DNA of 58,698 nucleotides from assembly GCA_009778655.1 (NCBI GenBank), contig WRFZ01000176.1, positions 1 to 58,698 on the forward strand, read 5' to 3'. The stretch is from Candidatus Azobacteroides sp. (GTDB taxonomy: Bacteria; Bacteroidota; Bacteroidia; Bacteroidales; Azobacteroidaceae). Positions 52,379 to 58,698 of this stretch are shown in pieces; positions within the stretch are counted from its first letter, which is position 1; each line of letters starts with the position of its first letter. Made by a program: the position numbers and the translations under genes. The notes beneath the pieces are model-generated. The model saw nothing but the letters and a program-made list of their open reading frames with translations. It was not told the origin of the DNA and searched no databases.

Positions 52379-53203
52379 ATGAAATTGAAATTTTTAATTA
52401 TTCTTATTTGCCCGGCTTTCTTATTCTCTTGTATGACAACGCCAAGAAGTGTTGTCTATTTTCAAGATTTGAATAAATATCAACAAAATATCCGGAGAGG
52501 AAATGATTCGGCAACATACGAACCGATCATTAAAAAATACGATGAACTATTAATCACCGTTTCCGCTCCGATTTTAGATCAAGAAGCTGTCGCTCAATTT
52601 AATTTGCCCATGACATCCTTTTTGACTCCGGGGGAGACCACTGTCCAACAATCGCCCGCTATTCAAACTTACATTGTGGATAATGAAGGAACGATTAATT
52701 ATCCGGTTATCGGCCGAATATCTTTAGCCGGGTTGACTAAGTCGCAAGCGATTGAGCGAATACAAAAATCAGTTTCCAATTATGTCAAAGATCCGGTAGT
52801 TAATCTAAAGATCATTTCATTCCAAGTCACTGTTTTAGGTGAAGTTTTTAAACCCGGAACGATCCCCGTTGCTCAAGAAAAAATTTCTATTCTGGATGCT
52901 CTCGGAGCTGTTGGGGATTTAACTATTTACGGTGATCGAAAAAATGTGCTGTTGGTTAGAGAAAACAATGACGGTACCGTCACTTACAATCGGTTTGATC
53001 TGACTTCATCCGATTTATTTTCATCGCCTTATTATTATTTACAACAAAATGATAAAATAATCGTCGAACCGAATAAAACGAGGCAGTTAGAAAGCAAATA
53101 CGGTCCTGCCGACGGTTACAAACTATCCGTATATTCTATAATTTTTAGCGCACTCTCCATCATTGCGTCAACAACCATTGCCATCATCTCCTTGAATAGA
53201 TAG
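52379..53203 (+). CDS. Wza-type polysaccharide export lipoprotein
   Basis: This 274-residue lipoprotein (signal ending FLFSC) belongs to the outer-membrane polysaccharide export family. The export domain starts near residue 55 (YDELLITVSAPILDQE) and includes YIVDNEGTINYPVIGRISLAGLTK. An SLBB-like domain follows (VTVLGEVFKPGTIPV...ISILDALGAVGDLT). A C-terminal hydrophobic segment (SIIFSALSIIASTTIAIIS) spans the outer membrane. It forms the channel for secreted polysaccharide and opens the cluster with wzz, wzx and wzy. About 128 nt upstream separate it from the DUF4097 gene; I see no clear promoter box there. Confidence 0.94.
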   Translation: MKLKFLIILICPAFLFSCMTTPRSVVYFQDLNKYQQNIRRGNDSATYEPIIKKYDELLITVSAPILDQEAVAQFNLPMTSFLTPGETTVQQSPAIQTYIVDNEGTINYPVIGRISLAGLTKSQAIERIQKSVSNYVKDPVVNLKIISFQVTVLGEVFKPGTIPVAQEKISILDALGAVGDLTIYGDRKNVLLVRENNDGTVTYNRFDLTSSDLFSSPYYYLQQNDKIIVEPNKTRQLESKYGPADGYKLSVYSIIFSALSIIASTTIAIISLNR

Positions 53204-53234
53204 AAAGTAAAAATTTAAGAACAATAATATTATT

Positions 53235-54833
53235 ATGAAAATGCAAGAAAATAAAAGCGAATCAGAGCAAATAAAAGACGTCGTTTATTTATGCTTAAGA
53301 CATTGGTATTATTTTGTTATCAGTCTGGCTATCTGTATAATTCTTGCTTTTGTTTATTTAAAAATAAAAACGCCCGTAATGCAAGTGACGACACAAGTCA
53401 GCCTCCGTCATGACGAGTCGCTGATGGGCGGATCCTCTATGGCAAGAAGCCAATCTATATTGAGCGCTTTCGGGTTAGGAGGCGGTTCTCAAAATATTGA
53501 AGACGAATCGCTCAAGATGGGATCTCAAGGCTATTTAAAAAAAGTTGTACGAAAATATGCTCTTAACTTTAATTATAAACAATCAGAGTTTTTGGGCTTG
53601 ATAAAAAAGGAACTGTACGACCAATCGCCTCTTATTTTGAGCGTTGATGAGACGATTTCAGATACGATTCCTTCCATACTTTTCACTTTGAACGTGAAAA
53701 AAGATCAAACGAGCATAAAACTGAAATATGACAAAAAAGTGATCGGGAAATATGAGGTAAGCGCTTTCCCTTCTGTTTTGGAAACGCCATTGGGAGCATT
53801 TACAATTTCCAAATCAGCTTATTATGATTGGTATAAAAAACCGATAAAAATCAACGTTCTCTGTACCAATTTTGATTACATGACCCAAATTTACAAAGAA
53901 ACAATCTTGATAGATTTCGAAAAAAAATCTTCGGACTTGATTCATTTGAGTATGAATACGGAAAATGTCGGAATGGCAAAAAAAATCTTGAATGAAGTGA
54001 TTGCTACTTACAATACAGAATGGGAGGCGGATAAAAATTTAATAACCGATAAAACCTTAGCTTTTATTGATGACCGATTGCAATTAGTTGATGAGGAGTT
54101 ATTGAAAGCGGATCAAGCCATTCAGAATTTCAAAGACAAATACACGCTGACGGATATAGAAGCCGATGTAAAATATTATTTTACGCTTAGCGGAGAATTG
54201 CAGCCGGCCTTGCTGGAAGCTGAGACGGAATTAAAAATGGTTGATTTAGTTGTTGATTTCGTGAAAGATGATAAGAATAAATATGCATTGTTTCCACTTG
54301 GCCCGAACATAGCTACTCCGGCAATGGCGGAAATAATAGGTAAATACAATGAAGTGCTGGCCAAAAGAAACGAAATGTATAAATCCAGTTCCCAAAGCGC
54401 TTTGGTAAAGGAATTGAACGATCGCGTGGAATCGCAACGGGAAACGCTTCTGAAGTCTGTAGATAATGTCAAAAAAGGCTTACTGATTACGGTAGAGAAT
54501 TTAAAGAAAAAAGAATCGGAAATAAATAATAAAATCGGAAAAATTCCGACGATAGAAAAGAATTACCTTAAATTAAAAAGAGAACAAGAATTACAACAAA
54601 CCGTTTATATTTTCTTATTGGAAATGCGGGAAGAAGCCGGAGTAAAAGGTGTTTCGCTATTACCTAAATTGAACGTAATTGATGAACCCTATGTTGTAAA
54701 CAAACCGGTTGAACCCAATCGCATGAAAGTACTCATAACTGCTTTGTTTTTCGGAGGAATCGTGTTTCCTGCGGCTGCAATCTACGGCTTCCCTTTGATT
54801 AATAACTACATACGAAAGAGAAAAGAAAAATGA
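53235..54833 (+). CDS. Wzz-type chain-length/co-polymerase protein without kinase domain
   Basis: This 532-residue inner-membrane protein has two transmembrane segments (about 26-45 and 495-515) and a long periplasmic part rich in coiled coil. It belongs to the Wzz/GNVR group of polysaccharide co-polymerases. Unlike Wzc it carries no C-terminal tyrosine-kinase (BY-kinase) domain. It would set chain length and couple the Wzy polymerase to the Wza exporter. It lies 31 nt after the exporter gene and overlaps the flippase start by 4 nt. Confidence 0.9.
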   Translation: MKMQENKSESEQIKDVVYLCLRHWYYFVISLAICIILAFVYLKIKTPVMQVTTQVSLRHDESLMGGSSMARSQSILSAFGLGGGSQNIEDESLKMGSQGYLKKVVRKYALNFNYKQSEFLGLIKKELYDQSPLILSVDETISDTIPSILFTLNVKKDQTSIKLKYDKKVIGKYEVSAFPSVLETPLGAFTISKSAYYDWYKKPIKINVLCTNFDYMTQIYKETILIDFEKKSSDLIHLSMNTENVGMAKKILNEVIATYNTEWEADKNLITDKTLAFIDDRLQLVDEELLKADQAIQNFKDKYTLTDIEADVKYYFTLSGELQPALLEAETELKMVDLVVDFVKDDKNKYALFPLGPNIATPAMAEIIGKYNEVLAKRNEMYKSSSQSALVKELNDRVESQRETLLKSVDNVKKGLLITVENLKKKESEINNKIGKIPTIEKNYLKLKREQELQQTVYIFLLEMREEAGVKGVSLLPKLNVIDEPYVVNKPVEPNRMKVLITALFFGGIVFPAAAIYGFPLINNYIRKRKEK

Positions 54834-56221
54834 TTCGTTGGGTCAAGGAAAAAATATTCAATTTTTTTAATGAAGGACATGAACGAACAATTCTGACCAA
54901 AAAAAATATTATTGCTTCTTTAGGCATTAAAGGGTTAACTATTCTTATATCTTTGATATTAGTTCCTTTAACAATTAATTATGTGAATCCTGAACGGAAT
55001 GGCATTTGGTTAACCATATATTCCATGATTTTGTGGCTTAATTTGTTTGACGTTGGTTTAGGTAACGGGATGAAAAATAAATTAGCGGAAGCCAAAGCCA
55101 ATGGTGAAAATGAATTGGCAAAAAAATATGTAAGTTCTACTTATGCGATTGTCGGAGGAATTTGTTTAATTATCTTTATCGCGTTTTGTTTTATCAATCC
55201 GCATTTGGATTGGATAAAAATATTAGGTTCCGGCTCCGGCATAGAGCCGTACCGTCATGAAATTTCCGGTTTGGTATGGATTTCTATGATTGCCTTTTGT
55301 ATAACTTTTGTTTTAAATTTGCTTAAAAGTGTGTTAATTGCGGATCAACGCCCGGCAATCAGCTCTTTTTTGGATATGTTGGGACAATTACTTACTTTAG
55401 CGGGAATTTTTCTTCTACTGAAAACAACTTCGCCTTCGTTGATTGATTTGGGATTAGTTACCGGTTTCGCTCCAATAATTGTATATATTGTTGCCGGTAT
55501 ATATCTTTTTCATACTAAGTATCGAGATTGGAAGCCATCCTTTAGGCAAGTTGACTTCAAATTAGCAAAAAGCATGCTGAACTTGGGAATAAAATTCTTT
55601 ATTTCTGCCGTTGCCGTAATGATGGTTAATCAAACATTACCTTTTTTAATTTTGCGAACTACCACTTCATCTGAGGTAACCGGTTTCAATGTGGCCTTGC
55701 GATTATTCGGTTTAGTACTTAATGTAATAGTAATTATTGTAATTCCCTATTGGAGTTCTTTCACAGACGCTTACACAAAAAAAGATTTTCCGTGGATGAA
55801 AACGTCAATAATTTATTTACAACGAATATTTGGGGGATTCCTGATTATTCAAGTTTTATTATTAATTTTTGCTCCCGTTATCTATAAAGTGTGGATAAAT
55901 AAATGGATTACAGAATCCGGTAATATGATAACAATTCCTTTTCTGATGTCGTTAACAGTATGCCTTTATATTTGTGCTACTTGTTGGATGTCTATTTTCA
56001 TGCATCCCCTCAATGGTATCGGAAAAGTTAAATTGCAAGTTTACAGTTCAATGTTTGAAATGATATTACTCATTCCTTTGGCTTTATTTTTAGGACATTA
56101 TTGGGGAGCTTCGGGCATTGTATTGGCTCCTGTCATCATTTACATTCCCCGAATGATTTGGGCGCCCGTACAATTGCATAAATTAATTGCCCAAAAAGCC
56201 ACCGGAATCTGGAATAAATAA
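54830..56221 (+). CDS. Oligosaccharide flippase (Wzx type) of the exopolysaccharide cluster
   Basis: This 463-residue integral membrane protein has about 12-14 hydrophobic segments with the MOP/PST flippase pattern: an N-terminal LTKKNIIASLGIKGLTILISLILVPLTI, then FDVGLGNGMKNKLAEA and a middle motif FFISAVAVMMVNQTLPFLILR. It flips lipid-linked repeat units across the inner membrane. It overlaps the Wzz gene by 4 nt and precedes the polymerase by 21 nt. The short length compared with the flippase at 42578 argues that the two serve different glycans. Confidence 0.93.
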   Translation: MIRWVKEKIFNFFNEGHERTILTKKNIIASLGIKGLTILISLILVPLTINYVNPERNGIWLTIYSMILWLNLFDVGLGNGMKNKLAEAKANGENELAKKYVSSTYAIVGGICLIIFIAFCFINPHLDWIKILGSGSGIEPYRHEISGLVWISMIAFCITFVLNLLKSVLIADQRPAISSFLDMLGQLLTLAGIFLLLKTTSPSLIDLGLVTGFAPIIVYIVAGIYLFHTKYRDWKPSFRQVDFKLAKSMLNLGIKFFISAVAVMMVNQTLPFLILRTTTSSEVTGFNVALRLFGLVLNVIVIIVIPYWSSFTDAYTKKDFPWMKTSIIYLQRIFGGFLIIQVLLLIFAPVIYKVWINKWITESGNMITIPFLMSLTVCLYICATCWMSIFMHPLNGIGKVKLQVYSSMFEMILLIPLALFLGHYWGASGIVLAPVIIYIPRMIWAPVQLHKLIAQKATGIWNK

Positions 56222-56242
56222 ATTATACAATAGAATGGAAAT

Positions 56243-57589
56243 ATGATTTTCATTATTATAGTCATTTTTGCAATTGGTTTGTATATCCGGGGTCATAAAA
56301 CTTCGGCTTTAGTTATTTTTTTCTTTCTTTTAACATCGGGATTTAATTTAATTCCGGAAGAATTAATGGACATTGGAGTCATTAGTAAAGGAGGCGATTT
56401 TGCATTTCTTATTTTGATTGGAATTGTATTGATTGATAGCTTTTGTGTAAAAAATTACCTAAAGCGAGACTGGTTCATTGTCCTGCTCTTTTTATTCGCG
56501 GTCGTTTTGATTGCCTGTATCGTTTGGAGTAAATGGATAATTGGAGGACTCACTTGGTCGGAAATTATTCGTTGTTGCCGTTACCAGTTTTTCTGGATTG
56601 CCTATCTTGTTTTCCGTAATATGGAAAAGACACAATTAGAACGGTTATTAAAATATTTATTCAATATTACGGCTTTCATCTCTGTATTATATCTTGCGCA
56701 GATAATATTTCATCAAACTATTTTAAATGAAGCGGAAGTAACTCGGGAAAAACTGTTTGGAATCAGAATTCCAAGATATTACAATCAACCGGATTTGATT
56801 CAGTTTTGTACGCTTATGGCTATTTTTAACAATCCGCACAGAGGAATGTGGAAAATTGTTACTACAACTTTATTGATAATGGCTTTATTAGGCGCTTTTC
56901 ATCGCAGTTTATTTGGACTTTTTCTTGTTTCATTATTAGTCGGATTCATTCTCCAACTTCCACGTCTTAAACAGATACAATTTTTATCTGTATTATCAAT
57001 GGTATTGATTGGTTGTGTATTTTTTGCCGGCATCCGCTTCATGAGTTCTCGAACTTTTAGCGATTTGCAATATATCCGTAAAGGTATGTACTCGGAAGTA
57101 GAAGAATTAGATCCGGAAGATTTTCAAAAATCAACTTTTACTTTTAGGCTTGCCGTATTGTATGAACGAAACCAGTATCTTTGGGATAACCCTAAAAAAC
57201 TATTGCTGGGCGGAGGATTAATATCGGAAGATTCCCCTAAAACAAACACCTTGGATTTTAAAGTCGGATTGTTAGATGAAGTTAAAGGTCGGCCGACTCA
57301 AGTTGATTGCGGCGATATATCATATCCTTCTATGATTTTTCGTTTAGGATATCTCGGTACCGCCATGTATTTAACGCTTCTTATTTATTTATTTGTTTAT
57401 TCCTATAAAAAGCGCAATTATAAATATGGATTAGTCACTTTTCTTTTTTGGATAATGTCGTTTGGCGTTTCGTTCTTTTCATCCAATCTGTTATCTCCGG
57501 CAACTTATTTGTTACCGCTTATAACTTATTTTATAATACAGAAAACAGAACAAGAAAAAGATTCTCCGGACATTTGTTTAACAATATAG
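56243..57589 (+). CDS. O-antigen/exopolysaccharide polymerase (Wzy-like)
   Basis: This 448-residue membrane protein has about ten to eleven hydrophobic segments and a larger periplasmic loop near residues 285-370. The pattern and its place between a flippase and glycosyltransferases identify it as the Wzy polymerase by context; Wzy proteins share little sequence. The loop has LLGGGLISEDSP, similar to the short G-G-rich motif often seen in Wzy/O-antigen ligase loops. The following glycosyltransferase begins 8 nt after its stop. Confidence 0.83.
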   Translation: MIFIIIVIFAIGLYIRGHKTSALVIFFFLLTSGFNLIPEELMDIGVISKGGDFAFLILIGIVLIDSFCVKNYLKRDWFIVLLFLFAVVLIACIVWSKWIIGGLTWSEIIRCCRYQFFWIAYLVFRNMEKTQLERLLKYLFNITAFISVLYLAQIIFHQTILNEAEVTREKLFGIRIPRYYNQPDLIQFCTLMAIFNNPHRGMWKIVTTTLLIMALLGAFHRSLFGLFLVSLLVGFILQLPRLKQIQFLSVLSMVLIGCVFFAGIRFMSSRTFSDLQYIRKGMYSEVEELDPEDFQKSTFTFRLAVLYERNQYLWDNPKKLLLGGGLISEDSPKTNTLDFKVGLLDEVKGRPTQVDCGDISYPSMIFRLGYLGTAMYLTLLIYLFVYSYKKRNYKYGLVTFLFWIMSFGVSFFSSNLLSPATYLLPLITYFIIQKTEQEKDSPDICLTI

Positions 57590-57597
57590 ATGAAAAT

Positions 57598-58524
57598 ATG
57601 GATTCATTAGTAAGATGTTATACAGAACTAAACAATTCTTTTCGAAAGAAGAAATTAATCTTTCGATTGGGCGTATTTGCCGGTTTTTTTTCAGAGTATA
57701 ACAATATGATTTTAGCTATGTTGTATTGCTTGAAACATAAAATTCGCTTTGTGCTTTATTCAAGAGATGCCATTTTTTGCTACGAACAAGGTTGGAGGGA
57801 TTATTTTCTTCCTTTTTGCAATGAAGATTTTTTCCCATATCAGCGACACAACCCAAGAGTTGCCGTCCCTTCTAAAAAATACGATCCGCGAGTGATCTTA
57901 CATCATGTATTGCGCCCCAATACTTTTTTAACATTCGAACTGTGGAATTCATTTCACAACCGGGCAATGGAAACACAACATTTCTACATTCCCGAATTGG
58001 GAATTGACGGAGGATTACAGGAGGCTTGTCAAATATTGATTGACTTGACTTGGCGGTACAATGTAAATATAAAAAGCGCAATTGATGAATGTATTTCAAC
58101 ATTGCATTTACCGGAAAAATATATCGGATTCCACATTCGTTCGGGGGATAAAATACAGGAAGCGGATTTGTGGAATATTTCAAGCTATATAGAAAAAGCG
58201 CAGAAACATTCTGATTTGCGAACCGCTTTCATATTAACGGATGATTATCAGATAATTGAAACTTTTCAAAATCAATTCAAAGATTGGCGCATTTACACCT
58301 TATGCGGAAAAGAAGAAAGAGGCTACTATCATCAGAATTTTTTGAAAAATAATCGCGATATTATCAAAGAAGCCTGTATAAGACTTTTCGCTTCAATGGA
58401 TATTTTGAGCCGCGCGGAACTTTTCGTCGGCACCTTTAGTTCAAACATCGGTATGTTTTTAGGAATGCGAATGGATCCAACCAAAGTATATGGCGTTGAT
58501 TTGGAAAAATGGCAAATATGGTAA
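57598..58524 (+). CDS. Probable glycosyltransferase, fucosyltransferase-like (GT-B)
   Basis: This 308-residue cytoplasmic protein contains HIRSGDKIQEADLW near residue 180 and a C-terminal LFVGTFSSNIGMFLGMR, which resemble the donor-site motifs of alpha-1,6-fucosyltransferase-type (FUT8/NodZ-like) enzymes. I therefore expect transfer of fucose or a related sugar in exopolysaccharide repeat synthesis. The start at 57598 (MDSLVRCYTELNN) is chosen because the longer frame overlaps the polymerase by about 140 nt. It overlaps the next glycosyltransferase by 16 nt. The donor and linkage are inferred only. Confidence 0.72.
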   Translation: MDSLVRCYTELNNSFRKKKLIFRLGVFAGFFSEYNNMILAMLYCLKHKIRFVLYSRDAIFCYEQGWRDYFLPFCNEDFFPYQRHNPRVAVPSKKYDPRVILHHVLRPNTFLTFELWNSFHNRAMETQHFYIPELGIDGGLQEACQILIDLTWRYNVNIKSAIDECISTLHLPEKYIGFHIRSGDKIQEADLWNISSYIEKAQKHSDLRTAFILTDDYQIIETFQNQFKDWRIYTLCGKEERGYYHQNFLKNNRDIIKEACIRLFASMDILSRAELFVGTFSSNIGMFLGMRMDPTKVYGVDLEKWQIW

Positions 58525-58698
58525 AGAAAATATCCATATTGACTTCATTATATAACTGTGAAAATTTTTTACAGGATTATTTCGAGGCGCTTGCTAAGAT
58601 CGAAGGTAAAGAACAGATCGAAGTGCTTCTTTTACATAATGCTCCACAAGAAAAAGAATTAGCGGTCATAGCCGAACATCTTCCATCGTTCGATTTTG
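58509..58698 (+). CDS. Family 2 glycosyltransferase (partial, cut by window end)
   Basis: Only the first ~63 residues are visible. The opening VKKISILTSLYNCENFLQDYF with the following acidic helix is the classic N terminus of GT-A family 2 enzymes, which use nucleotide sugars in repeat-unit assembly. Possible starts are the ATG at 58509 or 58518; both overlap the previous gene (16 or 7 nt). The gene continues past the end of the window within the exopolysaccharide cluster. Confidence 0.87.
   Translation, partial: MANMVKKISILTSLYNCENFLQDYFEALAKIEGKEQIEVLLLHNAPQEKELAVIAEHLPSFDF

Noticed and set aside
57448-57597. N-terminal extension of the fucosyltransferase-like protein
   Set aside because: It overlaps the polymerase by about 140 nt in another frame; the ATG at 57598 gives a normal spacing.
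1-58698. CRISPR arrays, tRNA or rRNA genes, transposases
   Set aside because: No regularly spaced repeats, no tRNA-like T-arm sequences in the intergenic gaps and no transposase or integrase domains were seen.

Overview
The window comes from a low-to-moderate GC anaerobe of the phylum Bacteroidota, most likely order Bacteroidales. The evidence is threefold: the Bacteroidota -7 promoter box (TAnnTTTG) lies in front of many genes while Shine-Dalgarno sequences are rare; there are phylum-specific families (PorX, PorW/SprE, DUF4296, DUF4491, DUF4494, DUF5606, BACON-like lipoproteins, eukaryote-like IleRS); and there is a ferredoxin-linked 2-oxoacid oxidoreductase. PorX and PorW point to a lineage with a type IX secretion system. 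Most of the window is ordinary chromosome with compact operons and many 4-nt ATGA overlaps.

Layout. 1-5204 (minus): glnS, a TPR protein and the four-subunit 2-oxoacid:ferredoxin oxidoreductase, probably one transcript. 5322-7711 (minus): pyrE, an SRPBCC protein, argH. 7827-9187: comF and a HigBA-type toxin-antitoxin pair whose toxin appears internally deleted. 9318-15083 (plus): a secreted TldD-TldE fusion followed by cellobiose phosphorylase. 15089-20243 (minus): porW-porX, type IX secretion components. 20302-24364: a metal ABC permease, a double-PDZ protein, an OmpA lipoprotein and two small conserved proteins. 24737-28614 (plus): a periplasmic thioredoxin-like protein, then a Tat-exported Gfo/Idh/MocA oxidoreductase with a DUF1080 lipoprotein. 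28722-30313 (minus): a type II restriction-modification pair. 30548-35814 (plus): ileS with an unusual GxHH signature, then a DksA-like protein, lspA and a DUF4296 lipoprotein. 35846-40243 (minus): thyA-folA with a CPBP protease, a dihydroorotate-dehydrogenase-like protein, a YggS-type PLP protein and DUF4494. 40430-46137 (plus): an outer-membrane barrel with a BACON-like lipoprotein, a flippase, mnmA, DUF4491 and a PIN toxin-antitoxin pair. 46182-49053 (minus): an XRE-cupin regulator, an acyl-CoA ligase and a zinc-ribbon membrane protein. 49346-52250 (plus): ECF sigma factor, anti-sigma factor and two repeat-rich beta-helix-like surface proteins. 52379-end (plus): the start of a Wzx/Wzy-type exopolysaccharide cluster.

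How the parts fit. Envelope biology dominates: T9SS regulation and assembly, lipoprotein processing, an ECF stress-type operon beside an exopolysaccharide locus, and several periplasmic or lipoprotein enzymes. Disaccharide use appears twice, as cellobiose phosphorolysis and as a likely 3-keto-glycoside oxidation/hydrolysis pair. No tRNA, rRNA, CRISPR array or transposase gene was found. The most notable signals are the GxHH IleRS (a motif tied to mupirocin hyper-resistance), the secreted TldD-TldE fusion with a metal-site-free second half, the deleted HigB toxin, an identical 25-bp heptamer repeat placed at the 3' ends of two unrelated genes, and the sigma/anti-sigma/DUF2807/DUF4097 operon.
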